Shown one piece after another: positions 29,702-40,585 of a DNA stretch of 64,000 nt. The position numbers were made by a program, and so were the translations under genes. Position 1 is the first letter of the stretch. The number at the start of each line of letters is the position of its first letter. Below the pieces are notes generated by a model. It saw only the letters and a list, made by a program, of their open reading frames with translations. It ran no database searches and was not told the origin of the DNA. Source of the DNA: Zygnema cylindricum (lineage: Eukaryota > Streptophyta > Zygnematophyceae > Zygnematales > Zygnemataceae); assembly GCA_037447655.1 (NCBI GenBank), contig JBBHKE010003483.1, forward strand, positions 1 to 64,000, read 5' to 3'.

Positions 29702-30479
29702 CTAACCGTTAAGTCTAACAATAGTGATACATGGTATTGGGTTTGATAGTTTTTTAAATAGAATTACGTAGGATAATTCATTTAACTGCAACTGCTTACG
29801 GGATACATAGATCCAGTTATGTAAAAGTACGGATTAAGGTACGGACAAAGAACAAGTACCGCGCATTTGTTTTGATAGCGAAACGAATACCTCGCAGGTA
29901 TTTTTTATGGCTACGATTAAATATGCATTTAAACGGACGGCCGGAATGAATGTCGAGATCCCGGAATAGGATTTCGGCAGTTTGTGGTCATCACAACATC
30001 GGACGACACGTGGCAAAAAGACATTCGATCGCAGCATCTCCAGGGATTAAGGGAGTGAATCCGGATATACCATGTGTCGACATTTAGACCATGTCGTACA
30101 GTATTCGTACAGAAAGTACACCGCTAGCTATATTTTTGTGTATGGAAGAGTAATATGATTGGTCCGTACATCACTAGATAGAGTTTGTGAGAGAGATAGG
30201 ACTTCAAAAAAATTGGTAAATATGACCCTCTCTCCCAAAGAGCTTTTGTACAAAAGGTCATTTTTGACCCTCGATAACTTACTGCTTAGAGGAGAAAATT
30301 TAGATATTTTTTTTGCTATCGACCCAGGGGAGTCTTACCTTCACAGGGGTGAAGGTGGTTAGAGTTTTTGTTTGCCAGGGTGGCAGTTAATTGTGCTGAA
30401 AGACAAAGGGGTTAGGGTTATCCTAGAGGCTTTTTGGAAGCAATCCACTCTGAGGAATTATGGAGGTCTCAAAGTTTCA
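29702..30479 (+). repeat. RLC-2 3' LTR, second part
   Basis: Resumes with the CTAAC duplicate and ends aaagtttca. Together with 22931-23221 it makes about 1.06 kb, the usual length of this family. Confidence 0.88.
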
Positions 30480-31734
30480 CCATCTCCAATCTTCAACACA
30501 CACCCAGATGCTAACCCTTTTACAGGCACACCTTCATAGATTGCATCATTCCCATTAGTGATGTCAAAACCATTACCCCCCACTTTTATCTTTAAATCAA
30601 GAGTCCCAACTAAGTTCCTCATAAAATCTACATCTTCCGAACTCATATTTTTATCCATGATAATTACCCCATTTTTTAAACTTTCCTCACTCTCTCCCGC
30701 GGGTAACTTTCCACTATCACTTTCGATTTTTATTCCCAAAATATATTTCTCCTCCCCTAAAATTTTAATCAAATATTCCTCTACTCCCCTATCCTTTAGA
30801 GCCCCCTTTAGATTTACTTCTCCCCTTTCATCAGAATTCGTTGAAGTCTCCCTTTCCAAACAGTTTTTTGTTTCCAAAATATCTTTGAAAATATCCTCAA
30901 TAATTTGAAGTCCCTCAAGTTTCTCCTCTCTCTTTAATTCCCTTATACCTCCAAAAGCACACTGTTGCTTTCGTGGTATTTATGTGTGCTTTTCTTTCTT
31001 CCCCGATTTACCGATGCGGAGAAGCTCCAAAATATCTTCATCCTCGTTCTCCTCTTCGTGTTCCTCCTCATCAACATTTGAACTTCTAATTTCTTCCAAA
31101 CTAGGACACTCCACCATATAGTGACCCGACTCCCTACAAAGGTAGCAAACCCCATTTTTCAAAGCTCCCCTTTCTTTTCCTCTCCCTCTCTTTCCACCAA
31201 AATTCCGATAAGATTTACCTTTGTCTTTCTTCCTCTCATCACACTTCCACTCTTCACGGCCGTTCCTCGCATCACGCTTCTGCCAATCACCACCAGCTGT
31301 TAGTGCATTCACCCTGGTACTTCCCCTACGAAGCTCCAAAGTGCTTTCCCTCATAAGAATTATCCCCATGGTAATCCTCTAAGTCCATGAGGAGCCATCT
31401 ATTTCCTACATACGGTTAATGATGTATTCCTACTCCTCTGTGAGTTTTATGATTAGTGTGTTAATCTTTCTCTCTTCAGATTCCACATATCCTGCACTAG
31501 CAAGCTCAACATATAACGCAACAATATCATTCCAAAACTCTATCATGTTACCGTCTTTATACACATAGTCCCCTATTTCCTGTTTTACTAACTGATGCAT
31601 CTGTTAAGTCTCACACTTATAAATCTGTCTTGGTGTTTCCCATATTTTTGAAGTCTTCGTTAGATTTAAAAGAGTGATAGCTATGGACTTAGACACCTTT
31701 CTGAGTATAAGATGTTTTGCTATAGTGTTCTTAT
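30480..31734 (-). pseudogene. RLC-4 gag C-terminus fused to RT/RNase H remnant
   Basis: Reads leftwards from the solo LTR: a gag segment like NTIAKHLIL, a Tyr-rich stretch (IGDYVYKDGN), and the RLC-1-like MGIILMRESTLELRRG. The CCHC knuckle CYLCRESGHYMVEC lies near 31120, followed by an acidic linker and IPRKQQCAFGG, which corresponds to the end of the RLC-1 linker. From there a frame runs straight into KYILGIKIE, GVIIMDKNMS and LVGTLDLKIKVGG, matching RT and RNase H segments of RLC-1. The protease, integrase and the RT active site are absent. A few stops are present (for example TAA near 31600). Confidence 0.75.
31730..31734. repeat. target-site duplication CTTAT, left, of solo LTR
   Basis: Matches 32804-32808. 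Confidence 0.88.
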
Positions 31735-32803
31735 TGCAACTTTGAGACATCCATAGGACCTCAAAGAAAGCAGCTCACACGAAGCCTCTAAGATAACCTT
31801 GACCTCTTTGTCTTTCAGCACAAATAACTGCCACCCTGGCAAACAAAAACTCTGATCACGTTCACCCCTATAAAGGCAAGACTCCCCTAAGTCGATAGCA
31901 AAAAGAATCTCTTAGTTTGATGCCCTGAGCACTAAATTATGGAGGGTCAAAGTTGACCTTTTGTACAGAAGCTCTCTGGGAGAGAGGGTCCTATCTACCA
32001 ATTTTTCTAATCCTATCTCTCTCACAAACTCTATCTACTGATGTACGGAACCAATCATATTACTCTTCCGTACATTGAAGTACAAGTCCAGTGTACTTTC
32101 TGTACGAATACTGTAAGACATGGCCTAAATGTCGACACGAGGAATATTCGGATTTGCTCACTTAATCCCCGGAGATGTCGCGATCCAATGTCATTCTGCC
32201 ACGTGTCATCCGATCTGGCGATAATCAAAAACCGCCGAAATCCTCTTCCGTGATCTCGATATTCATTCTGACCGTGCGATTGAAATGCAGATTAAATCGT
32301 AGCCGTAATAAATACTTGCGCGGTATTCGTTTCACTATCAAAACAAATGCGTGGTACTTGTTTCTTGTCCGTACATTAATCCGTACTTTTACATAACCAA
32401 ATCTATGTATTGTGTAAATAGTTTAAGTTAAATGAATTTGTTAGCGTATAATGCAATTCTGTGTCCTCCATTGGACTACAGAATACAGGAAGCCTCTAGA
32501 TAGTATTTAACTAACCCACTTTAAGCCACGACCACTTCTGCCCAAGAAGGCAAACTGAGAATTTGACTGCACCCCTGTTAGTAAATTAGTAAATCAACTA
32601 ATTTACTACTGTAAATCAACTAGTCTACTATCCGTAAATCTCAGGATAGCATAGGCAGCCATGGCTCTAGCTTCATCTCTGACTTTCAGTGACTGCAACA
32701 AGTGTTGGAGTTCAATAGAGAAGTTAGAGGTAGACTGCCTTGGCTTCTTTTCTGTATTTCATTTTAGACCCAGAAAATACTAAATTAACCATCAATTTCT
32801 ACA
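31735..32803 (-). repeat. solo LTR of the RLC-1 family in RLC-4 gag
   Basis: 1069 bp, minus orientation, with tgcaactttgag and atttctaca boundaries and CTTAT on both sides. Removing it and one CTTAT rejoins the gag codons ...EYK and NTIAK in frame, proving insertion into RLC-4. No internal region remains, so LTR-LTR recombination deleted the rest. Confidence 0.92.
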
Positions 32804-33160
32804 CTTATACTCCCAAATTCTACTGTCAATTTTTTCAGTTTTAGTTATAACCCCTACAAGTGGGACCATAGCCGAGAGCCTAGCTCCCCTCATCATATGT
32901 GTTCCTTTTCCTTTCTCCCTTTTTCCCCCTTCCATGGCAATGACTTCACCTTCTATTGCATTTGAAATTTGGTTGGTTTTTTTAGAAGCCTCAGATGAAT
33001 CTCCGTAGTGAGCTCCACCAAAGCTCGATGGCGGACACCTCACTTGTCCCGAAACAATTCCCCATATGTGCTTTTCGAAAAGCAATCCCTCTATCGCAAA
33101 CTCCCAATAAGTGAAGTCGGTTCCATCAAATATTCGCACCCTTCATGGTGGGCCCATAAC
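32804..33160 (-). pseudogene. gag: RLC-4 gag N-terminus and primer-binding site
   Basis: The minus-strand site GTTATGGGCCCACC lies at 33147-33160. Its ATG frame hits TGA after four codons and then continues RVRIFDGTDFTYWE, matching RLC-1 RVPIFNGTGFIYWE. It reaches the CTTAT duplication at 32804 and resumes at 31729. Confidence 0.82.
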
Positions 33161-33161
33161 T

Positions 33162-33450
33162 TGAAACTCTGAGACCTCCATTGGTCCTCATAGTAGGCAG
33201 CTCTCAAGATGCTTATCTAGTTGGTGCCGACTCCGAGTTGATACAAACCAAAATGATTGACCCCTTGACAATTAGAACCCCTTAATACGGACTACAGGAT
33301 TCTTGACGGACTACAAGTACCAGGATAAAATCCTGAATCTGTCAAGACCTCTTTGGTACAACTACCAGAAACTACAACCTTTCTCTCTCTCTTTGGGCAA
33401 CATGGTCAGCCATGGCTCTAACTCTCTCTCCAGCCTTCAGTGACTGTGAA
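33162..33450 (-). repeat. LTR-B segment, 5' LTR of RLC-4 (truncated)
   Basis: Adjacent to the RLC-4 primer-binding site. Shares landmarks with other LTR-B pieces, such as atgattgaccccttgacaat (reverse of 62720-62750) and gactccgagttgata. Ends where the RLC-5 3' LTR begins. Confidence 0.7.
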
Positions 33451-34505
33451 TGAAACTCTGAGACCTCCATAGGTCCTCAGAAAAGACAGCTTGCAAGAAG
33501 CCTGTAGTATAACCCTGACCCCTTTAAGTTACAGCAATAATAACTACCACCTTGGCAAAAAAAAACTGTGACCACCTTCACCTCTGTGAAGGAAAGACTC
33601 CCCTTAGTTGATAGCAAAAAGAATCTCTAAATTTGCTCCCCTGAGTAGTAAGTTATGGAGGGTCAAAGTTGACCTTTTGCATTGAAGCTCTGTGGGAGAG
33701 AGGGTCCTATTTACTATTTTTTTCTAAGTCCTATCTCTCTCACTGACTCTATCTACTGATGTACGAAACCAATCAAATTACACTTTTGTACACAAAAGTA
33801 CAGTTGCCGTTGTATTTTTTGTACGAAAAATGTACGACATGCCTAAATGACGACACGTGGTATATCCGGATTTGCTCCCTTAATCCTCGGAGATGCCGCG
33901 ATCCAATATTATTCTGCCACGTGTCATCCGATGTGGTGATGACTATAAACCGCGGAAATCCTCTTCGGCGATCTCGGCTCTCATTGTGGTCGTCCGATTA
34001 AATGTACATTTAATCGTAACCGTAATAAATACCTGCGTGGTATTTATTTCGCTATCGAAACAAATGCGCGGTACTTGTTTCATACCCGTACCGTTATCCG
34101 TACTTCTTCATAATTGAACCTATGTATTCCGTAAGTTGTTACCGTTAAATGAAATATCCTACATGGTAACGTTTAAATAATTATCAAACCACATAGCACG
34201 TAAATTAGTTCTAAACCTAACACATAAGGTTAACGTCTACAGGTCAGCCGGCCGACAGGTACCAAGATCAAATCCTGGATGCATCACTAATTCTTTTAGT
34301 AAATAAACTACCATTAAATAAATCAACTAATTCATTTCCCGTAAACCTCTGGATAGCCTAGGTAGCCATGGCTCTAGCTTCCTCTCCAATTTCTCAGTGA
34401 CTGCAACAAGTGTGAGAGTTGGAGAGAGAAGTTAGAGATAGATTGCCTCGGCTTCTTTCTATTTAGACCTAGAAAATACTTAAAAGAGAACCATCAATTT
34501 CTACA
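33451..34505 (-). repeat. 3' LTR of RLC-5
   Basis: 1055 bp; tgaaactctg to atttctaca on the plus strand. Confidence 0.9.
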
Positions 34506-34520
34506 CTCCCCTTATTTTCT
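34506..34520 (-). promoter_or_regulatory. polypurine tract of RLC-5
   Basis: AGAAAATAAGGGGAG on the minus strand, adjoining the 3' LTR. Confidence 0.78.
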
Positions 34521-37500
34521 AGTCAATCTTTTATTTTAGACCACACTTCTCCCTACAGAAAATTAGCTTAGGGGAAGGCACAGGTTTGGTCATCATATCT
34601 GCTACCATCTCGCTATCTGGTCGGTACTCTAAACTGATTATTTTTTTTTCAACTTTCTCTCTAACAAAGCTGAGTCTAATGTCCATGTGTTTGGCTTTAA
34701 AATGATGTTTAGGATTGGCAGAAATAGCGATTGCTGCCTGATTATCACAAAAAAAAAATTTGCACACCACCCTTAAGGTGACCAACCTCACCAAGCAAAG
34801 ACTTGACCCACATCAATTCTTTTACAGCAAAACAAGAGGCCATATACTCAGCCTCCATGGTGGACTGAGCAATAACCTTTTGCTTTTTGCTACTCCAACA
34901 ATAAGCCCCATCACCCACATATAATACATATCCAGAAGTACATCTCCTCATCGGAGCATCACCATAACTAGCATCACTCTAAGTGGTGATGTTACTATTC
35001 TCCCCACCCAAATACAACCATAAATCCCTAGTTCCTATCAAATATCTAAAGACTCTCTTAGTTGCCTCCCAATCCTTTTTAGTGGGAGCATATAGACTTC
35101 TAGTCAGCACTCTTACAGCTGCAGCTAAATCCGGCCGGGTATAATTCATAAAATAGATTAGACTTCCCACTACTTGCATGTAAGGAATAGTCTGCATGAA
35201 CTTGTGTTCATCAGGAGATAATTCCTTGTCTAAGACTATGACTCCTTGTTCCTCACTCCCCTCACTTCCCTTCTTCAACTCCATTGGAGTTGTACAACTA
35301 TTAGCTTTATCCATCTCAAATTTTTCAAGCATGTACTGTATTGCTTCCTTTTGATTCAATCTTATAATCTTTCTTTTTCGGTCTCTTTCTACTTGAATTT
35401 CCAAAATATATTTTGCTTCCCCCATATCCTTCATTTCAAATCTTCCCTTAAGATCGGTTTTCAGTTTATTAATTTTTTCCATTGATTTACTTAAAACAAG
35501 CAAGTCATCAACATATATAGCAATAAATATAACACCTTCCTCATCTTCAAAAAAACATAGATTGAGTAATCTGAGCTGATTCGGATATATCCTAGACAGG
35601 TAAGCAACTCATCAAGCTTTTTATTCGACTATTGAGGCGCGTTTTTCAAACCATAAAGAGATTTAATCAGCTAGCATACCTTACTCCCCTCTCCTTCCTC
35701 CACAAACCCTTCAGGTTGTCGCATGAAGATCTCCTCTTCAAATTATCCCTGCAAGAAGGTTGTTTTGATGTCCATCTGGAACACTTTCATGTCTTCCACT
35801 GCTGCCTGACTGATAAGTATACGGAAGGAGGGAAATTTGACGACCGGGGCAAAGTTTCCTCGTAGACAATTCCCTCTTTTTGTGTAAATCCCTTTGCCAC
35901 TAATTGTGCCTTGTAGCGCTCGATTGTGTTATCTGGGTTCAGTTTTAATTTGAAAACCCACTTACAACCGATTGGTTTTTCGTTAGGTGGACAATCCACT
36001 AGCTCCCAAATATCGGCTGCCATAATTGAGGCCATCTCCTCATTGATGGCTATCTTCCACCGGTTTGTTTCAGGACACGCCATCGCCTCTCCATAAGTCC
36101 GAGGTTCATCTTGATGAGATAGTTTTGTTACCTTGTTATTAACCTGTTTTTCTTGCAATCTTTTGCTACTTCTCCTCCCCCCCTCAAAATCTGAGGCCAG
36201 AATAGATGGTTCTTGTGGATTCTTTCAACAATCTTGGCTTCTCCCATATCCCTTGATTCCGTATCAATTTCCACCACATCTTCCGCTCATGGTAGAGTTG
36301 TCACTGGAGTTTCCACAGCCGAGTCCTTTTCGGTCTGATTTGTATCCGCAAGAATGTCATCTTGTCTAACACCTGGATAGTTAGGAAGCTCAAAGTCATC
36401 GGAATTTTCTGACTCAAATCTGATTTTTGCTGACTTTGTATATTTGGAGGGATCCACAGACTTTCCTTCATCCATAACTACTAGATGCTTTACTAAGATT
36501 ATATCTTCCCTTTTAAGATTATAAACTCTATATCCTTTAACATCCTCATCATATCCTAACAAGTATCCCGGTTTTCTTTTTGGATCTAGCTTCCAATTAG
36601 ACCAATCTGTATCTAGACTGAATCCATGATTGCCAAAAACCTTTAAGTGAGATATGTCTGGTTTCCGGCCGGTCCATCTCTCATAAGGTGTTTCATCTTT
36701 TATTGCTGAAGTAAGAACTCTATTTTTGAGGTAATTAGCACAGTTCATTGCTTCTGCCCAAAACCTTTTTCCTATCTTCTTATCTGACAACATACTTCTA
36801 GCACTATCACTTAGTGTTCTATTTAACCTTTCAGCTACCCCATTCTGTTCCGGGTTTTCTGGAACTGTCTTTTGGTGTTGGACCCCATCTTCCCTCAAAA
36901 AATCCTCAAACTGGTTAGAAGTATACTCTCCACCATTGTCACTCCTTATTCTCTTGATTGGAGTTTCATGAAGTTTTTCGCTCCATGCTTTATATTGTCT
37001 AAAACAATCCTGAGCTTCGGACTTGTTTTTCAAAAAATACACTCGGGAATACCGAGACCAATCATCAGTGATAGTCATCATAAATCTCTTCCCCCCCGGT
37101 GAGGGCACTTTAGCCGGTCCCCAAATATCCGTGTGTACTAGATCTAGAATTTTTTCTCCCTTATAGGTGGCTGTTTTAGGAAAGGGTAATCTGTGTGTTT
37201 TACCTTGAGCACATCCACTACAATCACTTATATTATCATTCTCACTGAACTTAATCCCTTCCACCACTCCCATCTTTTTCATCTCTCTTAACTTGTCTAG
37301 ATTCACATGCCCAAGCCTCTTATGCCACATCATAATATCATGAACACCAGCATAATAAAGTTTCTTATTTTCATTACTTAAAACCATCCTAAACATCCCA
37401 TGGCTACCATTCTAAGCAATGAAATAGACATCCTCCTCAAAACTAGCAGTAAAGACTCCTTCCCTAGTGCTAATAAAAAAACCCTTATCATCTAACACGG

Positions 37501-38842
37501 ATGTAGAGATGAGGTTTTTGTTCAGTTCTGGAATAAACAATACATCGGAGAATGTTACTATGGATGTCTTTCCTTCTACTAACACTTTCAAATCTACCGA
37601 TCCTACAAGAGTAGTGGTGACTATCCTCCCATCCCCGTACTCTATCTCTACGGTGGGAATTTTCTTATCTTAGTGAACAAGTGCTTATCCTTACACATGT
37701 GCATGGAGGCACCTGAATCAATAATCTAGCATGCTTCACCTTTAAATCCACCGTAAGCACATTTCTGCCTTCATGGAATTTCGACCTTGTTTTTTGCCTC
37801 CAACTCCTCATCCAATAAGAGCTCATCGTCCTCGTCCTCGGATTCCGCCTCATGTACCTGTGTCACAAGGGCCTTTTTCTTTCTTCTTGGTGTTCCACCG
37901 GTCTGCCCCTCCTTTAACCAAGTTTCGTTAGCTTAGTGCACTCTGCCATATAGTGCCTCGATTTTTTACAAAAATGACATAAACCTTTGGGAGCCCTTGG
38001 TCGACCTCTTCTGTCTGATTTTTCTGCTCCCTCCCTCCATAGTTTCGGGCCAGTTTGCAGGATATCCTTGTTCCTCCAATTGGTCACGGTTGCTAGGGCT
38101 TGGCCACTCTTTCCTCCCCTTCGGATCTCAATCGTATTCCCCCGAACGAGAATCATCCCTACCACCGGTTTCTATATCCACCTTGAGTCCGGCAAGTCAT
38201 GCACACGGTTGAGTATGTTGTTAAACTCCTCGGGTAACTTCATCAGTAAACAATTAACCTTTTCTTTTTCACTAAAAACTTTTCCCGCACTCTCTAGCTC
38301 CATGAAGAGTGTAGCAAGCTCATTGCAAAAATCCAACATTTTCCCCCCTTTATATACATACTCCTTAACTTTTTGATCAGCCAACTGTTGTTGCTAAATC
38401 ATACCACTTCGCTACATCTCTATGAGAGCCATCCAAAGATCGAATACCCTTTCTACGTGCAAATGACGACATGCAAGCCCTTGAGTAATATGGCGGAGGA
38501 TGAAGTGCTTTGCCGCCATATTGTTGAAGTCCCAGGTATCAGTATCATTCTCCTCGTTCCTCGGAACAAGTGACATGAATAATGAACCCGTTGCTATTGG
38601 TGTGGTCGTCTCCTTTTCCATTCCTTTGTCCACCACCTCTCCTTCATTTGTCTCCTCCGTTGAAGATGGATCTGCTTTCTTTATGAATCTGCTTCCTCCA
38701 AACCCTGAAGGGATTCAAAGACTTGATAGACGCCCCACTCGTCCACTCACTATCCCCCAAAACCTTTTCTTGCATAGAGCTCCTGTCATCATACTTTCCC
38801 AGTATATGAAGCCAGTTCCATTAAAGATGGGTACCCTAGAGG
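34521..38842 (-). pseudogene. gag-pol: RLC-5 copia gag-pol pseudogene
   Basis: Same domain order as RLC-1, read leftwards: gag 38842-38172, knuckle region near 37960 with the His changed context (CHFCKKSRHYMAEC), protease near 37710 (DSGAS lost to a stop), integrase 37396-36287, RT 36158-34979 and RNase H 34951-34531. At least eight stops or shifts separate the open segments. The integrase stretch is the best preserved (369 open codons with HKRLGH, TDIWGP, SDNGGEY, EQNGVAERLNR). The ADMMTK motif is retained. Confidence 0.92.
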
Positions 38843-38843
38843 G

Positions 38844-38856
38844 TGGGCACATAACC
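38844..38856 (-). promoter_or_regulatory. primer-binding site of RLC-5
   Basis: GGTTATGTGCCCA, one substitution from the family site. Confidence 0.72.
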
Positions 38857-39912
38857 TGAAACTCTGAGACCTCCATAGGTCTTCAGAATGGACAACTTGC
38901 AAGAAGCCTCTAGGATAACCTTGACCCCTATGTGTTACAGCAATAATAACTGCCACCTTGGGAGACAAAAACTCTGACCACATTTACCTCTATGAAGGCA
39001 AGACTCCCGTGAGTCGATAGCAAAAAGAATCTCTCAATTTGCTCCCCTGAGCAATAAGTTATGGAGGGTCAAATTTGACCTTTTGTACAGAAGCTCTCTA
39101 GAAGAGAGGGTCATATCTACTATTTTTTTCTAAGTCCTATCTCTCTCACAGACTCTATCTACTGATGTACAAAGCCAATCAGATTACACTTTCGTACACA
39201 AAAGTACAGCTGTCAGTGTACTTTCTTTACGAACAATGTACGACATGCCTTAATGACGACACGAGGTATATCCGGATTTGCTCCCTTAATCCTCAAAGAT
39301 GTCGCGATCGAATATTATTCTGCCACGTGTCATCCGATGTAGTGATGACCATAAACCGCGGAAATCCTCTTCCGCGATCTGTGCTCTAATTCCGGTCGTC
39401 CGATTAAATGCACATTTAATCGTAACCGTAATAAATACCTGCGCGGTATTTGTTTCGCTATCGAAACAAATGCGCGGTACTTGTTTCATACCCGTACCGT
39501 AATCCGTACTTCTTCATAACTGAACCTATGTATTCTGTAAGTTGTTACCGTTAAATGAAATATCCTACATGGTAACGTTTAAATAATTATCAAACCACAT
39601 AGCACGTATCATTAGTTCTAAACCTAACGGATAAGGTTAACGTCTACAGGTCTGCCGGCTGCCAGGTACCAGGATCAAATCCTGGATGCATCACTAATTC
39701 TTTTAGTAAATAAACTACCATTAAATAAATCAACTAATTCATTTCCCGTAAACCTCTGGATAACCTAGGTAGCCATGGCTCTAGCTTCCTCTCCAATTTC
39801 TCAGTAACTGCGACAAGTGTGAGAGTTGGAGAGAGAAGTTAGAGATAGACTGCCTTGGCTTCTTTCTATTTAGACCTAGAAAATACTTAAAAGAGAACCA
39901 TCAATTTCTACA
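38857..39912 (-). repeat. 5' LTR of RLC-5
   Basis: 1056 bp. Contains GCGCGGTA motifs around a TTTGTTTCG/CGAAACAAA palindrome (about 39441-39480) and a GCCACGTGTC box at about 39323. Confidence 0.9.
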
Positions 39913-40262
39913 AAGTGTGGGGGTTTGAAGAGTGGAGCGAGAGGCTGGCTGCCTTTGCTGACTTCCTCATATTAATTTTCCTTTATTCAAAATTAGAAAA
40001 TACATACATTTCAACAAGGGTGGTTTCATTTCTAAGGGAAAGTCAAAGTGGGGAATGTTATCCAAAACTCATATTCAAACTCGCATTCTGTGGTGGAACT
40101 GAGCACATAGAAAGTCTTATTTCATAAGGGTGAAGCTGTAATGGGGTTTTGATTGTCAAGGGGTCAATCATTTAGGTTTATATAAACTTGGAGTCTGCAC
40201 TATCTAGATTAGTTTCTTTGGACTTGCGAATTCTGTGTGGCAAAAGAGCCCATAGAATTACA
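39913..40262 (+). repeat. LTR-B 3' fragment
   Basis: Plus-strand match to 62600-62836: ggaaagtcaaagtggggaat, tctgtggtggaactgagcac, gtcaaggggtcaatcattta and agcccatagaat occur in order. A broken piece of LTR-B. Confidence 0.75.
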
Positions 40263-40274
40263 ATTATTGGTTTT

Positions 40275-40380
40275 TTATCGGCAATAACACCAGTTTCGAT
40301 AAATCGTGCCAATATATCAATTATCGGCAAGCCAAAAAAAAATACATATCGACTATCGGCAAAACCTTGCCGATACACAA
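40275..40380. repeat. ATCGGCAA iterations with hairpin
   Basis: The motif ATCGGCAA recurs at about 40278, 40322 and 40355; the last faces TTGCCGAT, giving an 8-bp perfect inverted repeat with a 4-nt loop. Function unknown. Confidence 0.5.
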
Positions 40381-40387
40381 CTCCAAC

Positions 40388-40585
40388 AAACATGTATGCA
40401 TATATGCATACATACATATAGACATACATATATACATATATATATAAAGACATACATACATATATACATACATACATACATACAGACATACATACTTACA
40501 TACATACATACATACTACACACATACATACATCAATACATACATGTATACAAACATGCATACATGTATACATAAATACATACCAA
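40388..40585. repeat. CATA/TACA microsatellite
   Basis: Long imperfect tetranucleotide array. Frames on both strands (YVCMYVC, THTYIHTY) are repeat artefacts. Confidence 0.93.

Larger units (their letters stand above)
21939..30479 (+). mobile_element. RLC-2: copia remnant, 3' part only, split by RLC-3
   Basis: Starts mid-RT where RLG-1 ends and runs through RNase H to a 3' LTR. That LTR is 22931-23221 plus 29702-30479, with RLC-3 in between and CTAAC duplicated. The 5' half of RLC-2 is absent from the window. Confidence 0.88.
30480..33450 (-). mobile_element. RLC-4: internally deleted copia derivative with LTR-B
   Basis: Minus-strand element made of an LTR-B segment (33162-33450), a half-tRNA primer-binding site, a divergent gag, and a directly attached RT/RNase H remnant. 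Most of protease, integrase and RT is missing. The gag is interrupted by a solo LTR. The left end is cut at 30480, where the RLC-2 LTR ends. Confidence 0.8.
33451..39912 (-). mobile_element. RLC-5: decayed copia element, minus strand
   Basis: 5' LTR 38857-39912, 3' LTR 33451-34505, a primer-binding site and purine tract in place, and a coding region collinear with RLC-1 but broken. The flanks gtgaa (33446-33450) and aagtg (39913-39917) do not match, and LTR-B has opposite orientation on the two sides, so the ends have been rearranged since insertion. Confidence 0.9.
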
